Positions 1 through 4,906 of a stretch of DNA of 6,378 bases are shown one piece after another (within the stretch, counting starts at the first letter, position 1; the number at the start of each line of letters is the position of its first letter). Origin of the DNA: JBAYHN01 sp041666125. GTDB taxonomy: Bacteria > Patescibacteriota > Gracilibacteria > UBA1369 > UM-FILTER-53-11. The stretch spans positions 1 through 6,378 of the forward strand of contig JBAYHN010000070.1 in NCBI GenBank assembly GCA_041666125.1, given 5' to 3'. The translations under genes and the position numbers were made by a program. The notes beneath the pieces were generated by a model. That model made no database searches. It saw nothing but the letters and a program-made list of their open reading frames with translations, and was not told the DNA's origin.

Positions 1-513
1 ATTTTCAAAATCCAGATTGCCGGTTGGCTCGTCTGCAAGAATAAGTTTTGGCTTGTGAACTATCGCGCGGGCAAGTGCAACGCGCTGCGCTTCTCCACCG
101 GAAAGTTCGTGAGGGTATTGGTCCTGCAAATGGCTTAAACTAAGCGCTTCAAGTGACTGAGGGACAAGTTCCATTATCTCCGGAAGGCTGTGGCCGCAAG
201 ATTCAAGCGCAAAAGAAACATTTTCAAAAACCGTTTTGCCCGGCAAAAGTTTGTAATCCTGAAAAACCGAACCGATATTCCTGCGATAATGCTGCAAATC
301 ATCACCATCAATTCCACCAATATTCTGATTATTCACAAAAACCACGCCTTCGGAAGGCTGCTCAACGCCCAAAATAAGCTTTATTAAAGTCGTTTTGCCG
401 GCACCTGATGGCCCGACCACAGAAATAAACTCGCCGGGCTTAATTTGAAGATTTATATCTTCCAAGACCGTGCGTTTGCCGAAACGTTTTGTGACTCCAT
501 CGAAAACAATCAC
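1..513 (-). CDS. ftsE: Cell-division ABC transporter ATP-binding protein FtsE (3' end beyond window)
   Basis: This is an ABC ATPase that, as FtsE, pairs with the membrane protein FtsX at the division site and controls peptidoglycan hydrolases. The 171 visible residues start at a GTG (511-513) and run off the left edge in frame. Visible motifs are Walker A GPSGAGKTT (residues 34-42), the Q-loop in SVFQDYKLLPGKT (Q85), the ABC signature LSGGEAQR (137-144) and Walker B with LADEPTGNLD (159-168). The stretch YRRNIGSVFQDYKLLPGKTV is close to the FtsE consensus, which separates it from LolD/MacB relatives. GTG is chosen because the in-frame upstream codons reach a stop with no ATG, and because a TATAAT box places transcription start on this codon. 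The expected ftsX would lie off the left edge. LolD-type lipoprotein export is the main alternative. Confidence 0.86.
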   Translation of the reverse strand, partial: MIVFDGVTKRFGKRTVLEDINLQIKPGEFISVVGPSGAGKTTLIKLILGVEQPSEGVVFVNNQNIGGIDGDDLQHYRRNIGSVFQDYKLLPGKTVFENVSFALESCGHSLPEIMELVPQSLEALSLSHLQDQYPHELSGGEAQRVALARAIVHKPKLILADEPTGNLDFEN

Positions 514-541
514 AGAAACATTATACTCGAGTCTGTGATTG
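507..541. repeat. Perfect 10-bp inverted repeat around the ftsE promoter (operator candidate)
   Basis: CAATCACAGA (507-516) and TCTGTGATTG (532-541) are perfect inverse complements separated by 15 bp. The left half covers the start codon and predicted transcription start, the spacer holds the TATAAT, and the right half approaches the -35 region. The spacer also contains an 8-bp palindrome, ACTCGAGT (525-532). The geometry suits a dimeric repressor site. With a leaderless message it cannot act as an mRNA hairpin, because half of it is not transcribed from this promoter. No regulator is identified. Confidence 0.45.
513..525 (-). promoter_or_regulatory. Leaderless -10 promoter of the ftsE-like gene
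   Basis: A perfect TATAAT lies at 525-520 on the minus strand. The usual six-base discriminator puts +1 at 513, the G of the GTG start codon, so the message would be leaderless. No good -35 box is visible at 16-18 bp spacing (543-548 reads AAGCAA). The bases before the -10 (CGAG) match those before the -10 of the recombinase gene at 2479-2484. Confidence 0.55.
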
Positions 542-554
542 ATTGCTTTCGATT

Positions 555-576
555 TTTAGTTGAATGAAGAACTAAA
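555..576. repeat. Short hairpin over the stop codon of the 111-residue gene
   Basis: TTTAGTT (555-561) and AACTAAA (570-576) form a perfect 7-bp stem with an 8-base loop. It overlaps the TAG stop (572-574) of the gene read from 907. It is AT-rich and no T-run follows on either strand, so it is at best a weak processing or pausing signal rather than a typical intrinsic terminator. Confidence 0.3.
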
Positions 577-907
577 GGCTCGATGCTTGGGCATCAGTAC
601 CTTCTTTCATCATTCTTGCCTTTGCTTCAGCTATCTGTGCTTCCGTAAGCTGAGCAGTTGGACTAGTTTCCAATGTTGAACCGGCTGCAAAATTATTAAC
701 TGGCAATTGTGGTTCTAATTTAGATAGCCCGGCCACAGCTGAATCCACCTTTTTTTGACCGTCTGCCGGTTTCACCACTACCTCTGCTCCTACGCTTAGA
801 TCATCTTTTTTTTCTATCATAGGGAGGGAAGATTTTGTCTCAGGGCCTTCATACACAAGCCTCGCTGGCAACGTGCCATCATAATTATTATTGTGCATTA
901 TTTTCAT
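572..907 (-). CDS. Small hypothetical protein, 111 residues, LVYEGPET motif
   Basis: I do not recognise this protein. It is soluble-looking and rich in Ala, Glu, Lys and Ser, with no signal peptide, membrane helix or cysteine. Residues 16-24 read RLVYEGPET, which resembles KFVFKGGET (residues 14-22) in the next gene upstream, suggesting a shared N-terminal element. The middle is low in hydrophobics and probably flexible. Residues 87-102 (LTEAQIAEAKARMMKE) should form an amphipathic helix. The start at 907 is supported by a strong promoter about 26 bp upstream. ATG at 898 is an alternative that would drop three residues. No Shine-Dalgarno is present; the leader ends ACAAATATG, as in the upstream gene. 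It is probably a lineage-specific gene with its own promoter. Confidence 0.7.
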   Translation of the reverse strand: MKIMHNNNYDGTLPARLVYEGPETKSSLPMIEKKDDLSVGAEVVVKPADGQKKVDSAVAGLSKLEPQLPVNNFAAGSTLETSPTAQLTEAQIAEAKARMMKEGTDAQASSL

Positions 908-939
908 ATTTGTTTTTGTTAATGATTAAACCTTAGTAT

Positions 940-968
940 ATTATCTCATATTTTTCATGTCGCGTCAA
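940..968 (-). promoter_or_regulatory. Extended -10 promoter of the 111-residue gene
   Basis: On the minus strand TTGACG (968-963), a 17-bp spacer and GATAAT (945-940) match the sigma-70 consensus at 5/6 and 5/6. TG one base before the -10 makes it an extended -10. Predicted +1 is near 933, giving a leader of about 26 bases. An overlapping alternative with TATACT at 940-935 is weaker. Confidence 0.65.
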
Positions 969-993
969 ATGGCGATGGTAATCTGGAAAAATA

Positions 994-1452
994 TTAAGCT
1001 TTTGGTTTTTTCTTAGGTGCCTTTGAAGCTTTTTTTACTGATTTAGGTTCTTCTTTATTTGTAGCCACGGCAGATGATGTCTCCGCTTTCTCTTTTGTCC
1101 AATCTTCCGCATATGTATGTCCTTCAGGTGGTGGTGCGCCCTTATCGCCATATTTAGCCCACTCTCCGGCGGCTTCCAGTTTTGGTATAACCTTCTCCGT
1201 CATTGATTGTGCTTGTTGTGTTGCTTTTGCGCCTATTACTGTCTCGGGGCTAATCTGTAACGGATCGTTGGCTTTATCACCTCTTCTAACCCAATCCCAA
1301 CCTTCTTCCATTTTTTGTGCATGTTCTGCCGGAAACAATGGTTGGTGAGGTAACCTTGGTTCCTCGTGTTTTTCTGCTCCTCCTGGGGTTTCTCCACCTT
1401 TAAATACGAATTTTAAATTTATTGATTTATGCTGAAAAAACAATAAGTCCAT
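994..1452 (-). CDS. Small hypothetical protein, 152 residues, with a basic Lys-rich tail
   Basis: The family is not recognised. After a short N-terminal stretch, residues 14-22 read KFVFKGGET, similar to RLVYEGPET in the downstream neighbour. The middle contains an imperfect internal repeat: EEGWDWVRRGDK (49-60) and EAAGEWAKYGDK (93-104), both placing aromatic residues before GDK. The last 18 residues or so are Lys/Ala/Pro-rich (KKASKAPKKKPKA), like the tails of histone H1-like or nucleic-acid-binding proteins; any nucleic acid binding is inference. There is no membrane segment, signal peptide or cysteine. The start at 1452 is favoured because the next Met is residue 48 and a strong promoter sits just upstream. 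It is transcribed separately from the recombinase gene on its right. Confidence 0.72.
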   Translation of the reverse strand: MDLLFFQHKSINLKFVFKGGETPGGAEKHEEPRLPHQPLFPAEHAQKMEEGWDWVRRGDKANDPLQISPETVIGAKATQQAQSMTEKVIPKLEAAGEWAKYGDKGAPPPEGHTYAEDWTKEKAETSSAVATNKEEPKSVKKASKAPKKKPKA

Positions 1453-1482
1453 ATTTGTATTATTTTATAAATACATCGTACA

Positions 1483-1511
1483 ATTATACCATTTATGCCC
1501 TAAGTTGGCAA
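1483..1511 (-). promoter_or_regulatory. Strong extended -10 promoter of the 152-residue gene
   Basis: On the minus strand TTGCCA (1511-1506), a 17-bp spacer and a perfect TATAAT (1488-1483) preceded by TGG give one of the best sigma-70-type promoters in the window. Predicted +1 is near 1476, with a leader of about 24 bases ending ACAAAT before the ATG. It lies in the 83-bp gap after the recombinase stop codon. Confidence 0.68.
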
Positions 1512-1535
1512 CTTATAAGATATGAGACATTGGCT

Positions 1536-2471
1536 CTATTTGTGGAATTTTTCATGAATTTCTCGAAGGCGGGTGTTTGTAAGATGGGTATAGATTTGAG
1601 TTGTTGTAATCGAGGCATGGCCAAGCATTTCTTGCACTGCGCGAATGTCTGCGCCGTTTTGGAGCAGGGTAGTGGCAAAACTGTGGCGGAGCGTGTGCGG
1701 ACTGACTTTTTTTGTGATTCCGGCGAGCATTGCATATTTGCGAACGAGCGATTCAATGGAAACTGTAGAAAGTCTGCGGTGTTCGCCTTTCGTGATGTCT
1801 TGCGCGGAATTTGAGCGGCCGGCATTTATAAAAAGTGGTTCGAATGCGTCCTCTCGGCTTTTTAAATATGCTTCGATGCAGCGCACAGATCTGTCGGACA
1901 AAAATACAATGCGCGGTTTTTTGCCTTTTCCTCGGACCATAAATTCGCGGCGAGTTAAATCAACTTGAGCGCGATTTAAATTTGCGAGTTCGCTCACGCG
2001 CAGGCCGGTGGAATAAAGCGTTTCCAGTATTGCAGTGTCTCGCAGTACGGATTTATTTTTTGGATCTGCAACCGCGGCAAAAAGATTTTCAATTTCCTCT
2101 TGGCTCAAAAATTCAACAGTACGTTCCGGAATTTTCGCGAGCTCAATTTTTTCCGGCGGCATGGTCTCATAATCATTTTTAATCAGATATTTCAAGAATG
2201 CCCGCAGGGCGATTATGTGATAGTTCTGCGTTTTTCGGGATAAAGTTTGGTGACTGCGAACATTTTTATTCTCGCCTTCGGTTTGCATCCTGTTCAAATG
2301 CAGCCTGTAATTTTGCACAAGCGGTAAATCAATTTTTTCAGGCGGAATATCTTTGGCGAAATCCAAAAACCTGCGCAAATAATGGCTGTAATTTGCCACA
2401 GTTTTAAGCGACTGATTCTTTTCGATTTCACAGTGAGCCAGAAATTGATCAATGAGGGAAGAAAGCGCCAT
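1536..2471 (-). CDS. XerC/XerD-family tyrosine recombinase
   Basis: A 311-residue site-specific recombinase, expected to act as the Xer enzyme that resolves chromosome dimers at a dif-like site. Residues 3-105 form the SAM-like N-terminal core-binding domain, and from about 120 onward comes the catalytic domain. The catalytic set is complete: R158 (STGLRVSEL), K182 (RGKGKK), H259 and R262 (HTLRHSFAT), H285 (MLGHASI) and the nucleophile Y294 (TQIYTHL). The 311-residue length is normal for Xer. The segment between K182 and H259 lacks the insertion typical of integron integrases, so I call Xer rather than IntI. An in-frame upstream ATG at 2573 is rejected: it would add 34 atypical residues and overlap the previous gene, whereas ATG 2471 sits at a leaderless promoter. 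XerC versus XerD cannot be decided; many CPR-type genomes have only one such enzyme. Confidence 0.9.
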   Translation of the reverse strand: MALSSLIDQFLAHCEIEKNQSLKTVANYSHYLRRFLDFAKDIPPEKIDLPLVQNYRLHLNRMQTEGENKNVRSHQTLSRKTQNYHIIALRAFLKYLIKNDYETMPPEKIELAKIPERTVEFLSQEEIENLFAAVADPKNKSVLRDTAILETLYSTGLRVSELANLNRAQVDLTRREFMVRGKGKKPRIVFLSDRSVRCIEAYLKSREDAFEPLFINAGRSNSAQDITKGEHRRLSTVSIESLVRKYAMLAGITKKVSPHTLRHSFATTLLQNGADIRAVQEMLGHASITTTQIYTHLTNTRLREIHEKFHK

Positions 2472-2484
2472 TGGTTTTATTATA
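2472..2484 (-). promoter_or_regulatory. Leaderless -10 promoter of the recombinase gene
   Basis: A perfect TATAAT (2484-2479) lies seven bases before the ATG at 2471, so predicted +1 is at 2472 or 2471 and the message would be leaderless. No convincing -35 box is present at standard spacing. The ten bases CGAGTATAAT are identical to those at the ftsE promoter. This also decides the start codon of the recombinase. Confidence 0.5.
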
Positions 2485-2529
2485 CTCGCAAAGCAAAATC
2501 GCACTATAATTCCAATCGTGTTGCCTTTT

Positions 2530-3078
2530 TTAGTTGGTATTTGCACGTCGAAACAGCAACGCCGAAACCACAAACATCATGGCGAAAATGGAATTGAAAA
2601 TTAATACGCCGATAACTCCAGCTCCTCCCCAGGAGGCCTTGGCCGGCCAGACAAAGAGCGCGAATAGGGGAATGAGCATTTGAACGGTTGCCGTCGCAGA
2701 CAATGTAAGCGCCATACCTCTCGGTTTAAAACGTGAAATAAGTGAGCCGATCAGTCCGATGGTAGGTACTGCCCAATACATCAAGTTGACGGGTTGGTTC
2801 TCGCTCCCGATAATGCCAACAGCACCACTTACCCAGCCCAGAAGGAGAATTCCGGCAAGACCAACGCCAAAAGCGACGCGATACATTTTGTTGCGCGTCC
2901 GTAGCCATCTTGCAAGTTCATAAAAACCTAAAGAGACCAACAGTATTACGCTATAAGCAACGGCTTCATTCCATTGCACTTCATTGGTGAACTGCATCGC
3001 CAGAGGTATCATCAATATAAGCACTATTACAATGGTCCATAAGATCATTCTTTTTGTAATGTTTTTCATAAAGTTCAT
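2530..3078 (-). CDS. Multi-pass integral membrane protein, 182 residues
   Basis: This is a hydrophobic protein of unknown function. Likely membrane segments are 11-29, 38-56, 67-90, 98-115, 122-143 and 152-176, so about six helices with basic loops (RWLRTRNKMYR 57-67, SRFKPR 115-120). The N-terminus around IPLAMQFTNEVQWNEAVAYS resembles small uncharacterised membrane proteins I recall from several bacterial groups, but I cannot name the family. The stop codon of the upstream 59-residue membrane protein is only two bases before this ATG, so they are very probably co-transcribed and translationally coupled. A second Met at residue 4 (3069) is a possible start. No Shine-Dalgarno is visible. There are no catalytic-looking motifs; a small integral scaffold or transporter accessory is possible. 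Confidence 0.78.
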   Translation of the reverse strand: MNFMKNITKRMILWTIVIVLILMIPLAMQFTNEVQWNEAVAYSVILLVSLGFYELARWLRTRNKMYRVAFGVGLAGILLLGWVSGAVGIIGSENQPVNLMYWAVPTIGLIGSLISRFKPRGMALTLSATATVQMLIPLFALFVWPAKASWGGAGVIGVLIFNSIFAMMFVVSALLFRRANTN

Positions 3079-3080
3079 AT

Positions 3081-3260
3081 TTATTTTTTTATCTTCTTAA
3101 TTACAATAACGATTAATATTGCGACTGCACCAACTCCCGCATACCAAAGGGTATCATTCTGTATAGAGAAATATCTTTTGATCACAGTAGCTAGTACTGC
3201 AAAAACTATTATTCCGAGAAGTAATGGCCATGTAACTTTGGTTTGAGGTCCTATTTCCAT
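3081..3260 (-). CDS. Small two-helix membrane protein, 59 residues
   Basis: A short gene running from ATG (3260-3258) to TAA (3083-3081). Residues 11-27 (WPLLLGIIVFAVLATVI) and 39-54 (WYAGVGAVAILIVIVI) are two membrane helices, separated by the polar loop KRYFSIQNDT and ending in the basic tail KKIKK. By the positive-inside rule both the loop and the tail would favour the cytoplasm, so topology is uncertain. The two-base gap to the next membrane protein argues for a real gene and an operon. It begins just after the last attC-like site (3302-3463), so this pair could be either the final cassette or adjoining chromosome. No attC-like site was found after its partner. The function is unknown. 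Confidence 0.62.
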   Translation of the reverse strand: MEIGPQTKVTWPLLLGIIVFAVLATVIKRYFSIQNDTLWYAGVGAVAILIVIVIKKIKK

Positions 3261-3301
3261 AAAGATTGATTAATTAATGGATATATTTGCCGTTCGTTGT
3301 A

Positions 3302-3463
3302 GCACAACGTTCGCGCGTTGGCGAAGTTGCGCAGTTCGCGATACAGTATAATTTTACGCCGCAAGGTGTACATCTCACAAGAGAACAGTCAATTTGGGCG
3401 AGCTCTTGAGTGCGTGCATTAGCTGCACGAAAAAAAGAGCGAGCTGCATATGCGCTGTTATGT
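3302..3463 (-). other. attC-like recombination site C (long, atypical)
   Basis: Read on the minus strand, the site begins ACATAAC (3463-3457) and ends GTTGTGC (3308-3302), each 6/7 to RYYYAAC and GTTRRRY. Its right end (3453-3467) matches that of site A (4988-5002) at 14 of 15 bases, and its left end (3306-3326) resembles the left ends of sites A and B. The inner arms GCGCGTTGGC (3313-3322) and GCATATGCGC (3446-3455) pair at only 7 of 10 positions, so folding is weaker than in A and B. At 162 bp it is long for an attC. It sits 3' of the 100-residue gene, on the same strand. Confidence 0.5.
3402..3440. repeat. Nested stem-loop inside site C
   Basis: CGTGCA (3413-3418) and TGCACG (3424-3429) make a perfect inner stem with a five-base loop. 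GCTCTT (3402-3407) and AAGAGC (3435-3440) make an outer stem around it. The element fills the middle of the long attC-like site C and may be its terminal structure. Confidence 0.5.
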
Positions 3464-3489
3464 GATGAATTTTCCTTGAAAGTTTATGA

Positions 3490-3792
3490 TTATGCTGCCA
3501 AAGCTTCTTTCTTTTCTTCTTCTGAAAATGGTCTGCATTTTTCCCTGTCACCTTTAAGACCAAATTTCATACCATCTAAACCTGATTCGTCTAAAAAAAC
3601 AAGACTATCACGTACACTTCTTATTTCTCCTTTTATCTGTTCCCAGTCGCTCGTACAGCAATTATATTCTCCTTCCTCGCAGTCAATTCTTAATTGAAAA
3701 GAAGGGGGGTGCTTTGGTTCTTGATAAATAAAAGCTATTGGCAGACCATCTTCATATGGGTGTGTTGAGGTAGATTCTGTTGTTGGCGGCAT
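3490..3792 (-). CDS. Orphan cassette protein, 100 residues
   Basis: I do not recognise this family. It is a small acidic soluble protein with a Pro/Thr/Ser-rich start (residues 1-13), a probable beta-strand region LPIAFIYQEP (17-26) and SFQLRIDC (31-38), and then mixed helix. Four cysteines are present (38, 45, 46, 86); with only one adjacent pair they do not form an obvious zinc site. No signal peptide or membrane helix is seen. It is the only gene between attC-like sites B and C, so the predicted cassette is 3308-3867, about 560 bp, a normal size for an integron cassette. The start at 3792 is the only early ATG. An AT-rich leader of 70 bp precedes it without a Shine-Dalgarno; a weak -10-like TATTTT is present. 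Orphan proteins of this kind are common cassette cargo. Confidence 0.66.
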   Translation of the reverse strand: MPPTTESTSTHPYEDGLPIAFIYQEPKHPPSFQLRIDCEEGEYNCCTSDWEQIKGEIRSVRDSLVFLDESGLDGMKFGLKGDREKCRPFSEEEKKEALAA

Positions 3793-3861
3793 ATTAATTG
3801 GTTAAAGGTGCTAAAAATAGCAATTTTATTTTTAAAGTGCAAACAAGTTTAGGCATATTTC

Positions 3862-3960
3862 AGCTAACGTACGCGTGTATGCGATGTTTTTGCGACCAAC
3901 GGGAGCAAAAATATGGGAGAGGGGCGAGCCGAGCCTCGAACCGCATACGCTGTGTTAAGC
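3862..3960 (-). other. attC-like recombination site B
   Basis: On the minus strand the site starts GCTTAAC (3960-3954), a perfect RYYYAAC, and ends GTTAGCT (3868-3862), 6/7 to GTTRRRY. The inner arms are GCGTGTATGCG (3873-3883) and CCGCATACGC (3941-3950); they pair over nine bases with two extrahelical bases, an asymmetry typical of folded attC sites. The centre has a hairpin, TTTTTGC/GCAAAAA (3887-3893 and 3905-3911). Positions 3864-3887 are identical to 4909-4932 of site A. It lies 83 bp after the stop codon of the metallophosphoesterase gene, in the same orientation. Confidence 0.66.
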
Positions 3961-3987
3961 GCGGGTGAGCGACCAGTGGGAGCGAAA
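3892..3987 (+). repeat. Imperfect 19-bp direct repeat at and beyond site B
   Basis: Positions 3892-3910 and 3969-3987 match at 16 of 19 bases (pattern GCGACCA..GGGAGC.AAA). The first copy lies in the central hairpin of site B. The second lies just outside the site in a GC-rich, purine-biased stretch (3961-4000) unlike the AT-rich surroundings. It may be the remnant of a second, degenerated attC-like site. Confidence 0.5.
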
Positions 3988-4043
3988 GCGCAGCGTCCCC
4001 TTGAGTTCAAAAAAGGATTTACCAAAATTGAGCTCCGCCAAAA

Positions 4044-4832
4044 TTACAATTTTCTCCACTCTGGCGCTACATGCTTCTTCGATTTCAATGGTACTGCTTT
4101 AAACTCCATTTTATCAGTATCGAAGACTAAAACGCCGTTCGCAAAACTACCATTTACTACGCCTGGCCCATGAAGCCAAGTCAGATTGTTTGTTAGTTTA
4201 AAGGTTTTATTAAAGGGGATTTCACGAACTTCATTTTCCGTAAAGAGCATCATGCCCTCTTTGTGGTCGTGTCCAGAAATGCCCAATGTACAACCTTGCT
4301 TTTCCATAAATGCGAAATGATTTTTGACATCTTTTGCTGTTTTTGGCTCAAATGTTGTTGTTCCGACCAAATCAGGAAAAGCATAATGCGAAAAAAGGAT
4401 TTTCAAATCACCATATTTTTTTACAACATATTCAGGAAGTTGCCGAATAAAATTTTCATCTTCTTTGGTTAATAAGGCAGGCAGTTCGTTGTACTCATAA
4501 AGATAAACTCTGTCTTTGGAAAGTTTTTGTCTTGTTTTATAATCAAGCGAATACCAATTTTTAGGATATGGAAAGCCTGCTTTATTCTTAGGCAACTTCC
4601 TGATTGAAAATAGATCGTGATTGCCAACTACGGTAAGATCGCATTTCTTTTTGAGCATTTCAATAACTTCGTGGGCATTTCTGGACCATAGGAATCCATA
4701 GTAAGGAACGCTATAACCAGTGAAATCCCCAAGACAAACAATCTGACTACATTTTTCTTTATCTAAAATTGCGAACGCTTCTTTAAGGCGTTTTATGTCT
4801 TCGTGTATATCAGAGATTAAACCAATTTTCAT
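4044..4832 (-). CDS. Calcineurin-like metallophosphoesterase
   Basis: A 262-residue dinuclear-metal phosphoesterase, probably cytosolic because it has no signal peptide. The metal-ligand motifs appear in the right order: D8 and H10 (SDIHED), D36 (CLGDF), N71-H72 (VVGNHD), H149 (FSHYAFPD), and H188 and H190 (SGHDH). This matches the compact YfcE/MJ0936-like branch (Metallophos_2-type), whose members hydrolyse phosphodiesters or phosphomonoesters; the natural substrate cannot be read from the sequence. Residues 79-130 form an insert between the GNHD motif and the H149 motif, rich in Tyr, Lys and Asp. The gene lies alone between attC-like sites A and B, giving a predicted cassette of 3868-4912, 1045 bp. 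The start at 4832 is set by the conserved beta-strand KIGLISDIH, which leaves no room for a later start. A candidate promoter lies about 20 bp upstream. Confidence 0.9.
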   Translation of the reverse strand: MKIGLISDIHEDIKRLKEAFAILDKEKCSQIVCLGDFTGYSVPYYGFLWSRNAHEVIEMLKKKCDLTVVGNHDLFSIRKLPKNKAGFPYPKNWYSLDYKTRQKLSKDRVYLYEYNELPALLTKEDENFIRQLPEYVVKKYGDLKILFSHYAFPDLVGTTTFEPKTAKDVKNHFAFMEKQGCTLGISGHDHKEGMMLFTENEVREIPFNKTFKLTNNLTWLHGPGVVNGSFANGVLVFDTDKMEFKAVPLKSKKHVAPEWRKL

Positions 4833-4854
4833 AATGTTGATAAATTGCTTCTAT

Positions 4855-4883
4855 ATTAAATACTTTTTGGCGGGGCTCATCAA
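4855..4883 (-). promoter_or_regulatory. Candidate promoter of the metallophosphoesterase cassette
   Basis: On the minus strand TTGATG (4883-4878), a 17-bp spacer and TTTAAT (4860-4855) match the sigma-70 consensus at 4/6 and 5/6. Predicted +1 near 4848 would give a leader of about 16 bases. It lies inside the predicted cassette, so the cassette may carry its own promoter. AT-rich sequence makes chance matches likely. Confidence 0.35.
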
Positions 4884-4906
4884 TAAATAATCCTTTTTTG
4901 AATTGA

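Larger units (their letters stand above)
4006..4902. repeat. 14-bp perfect inverted repeat bracketing the metallophosphoesterase gene
   Basis: TTCAAAAAAGGATT at 4006-4019 and its exact inverse complement at 4889-4902 flank the gene at 4044-4832. The right copy is 4 bp from the core box of site A, and the left copy is about 45 bp from site B. The intervening DNA is the cassette body. The sequence contains a run of six A/T, so part of the match could be chance. Confidence 0.4.

Noticed and set aside
153..387. Plus-strand open frames opposite the ftsE-like gene
   Set aside because: They are antisense to a clear ABC ATPase with all motifs and encode low-complexity, non-protein-like sequence.
1422..1968. 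Plus- and minus-strand frames overlapping the recombinase 3' half
   Set aside because: They are out-of-frame shadows of a gene with intact catalytic residues and have no promoter or family resemblance.
1536..2471. Recombinase as an integron integrase (IntI)
   Set aside because: The region between the catalytic lysine and the HxxR motif lacks the additional IntI segment, and the gene lies at the wrong end of the array for an attI-linked integrase.
2472..2573. Longer recombinase reading starting at the in-frame ATG at 2573
   Set aside because: The added 34 residues are not Xer-like, the reading would overlap the preceding membrane protein gene by 44 bp, and a TATAAT box sits inside the extension immediately before ATG 2471.
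3347..3352. Plus-strand TATAAT inside site C as a promoter
   Set aside because: No -35 box at workable spacing and no plus-strand gene follows; a chance match in AT-rich sequence is likely.
3809..3835. Plus-strand hairpin TGCTA-AAAA-TAGCA followed by a T-rich run as an intrinsic terminator
   Set aside because: The stem is only five base pairs with two G/C pairs, and no plus-strand gene ends before it.
3913..4173. Plus-strand frame across site B and the end of the metallophosphoesterase
   Set aside because: It crosses an attC-like site and the coding end of a well-supported gene in antisense; no independent support.
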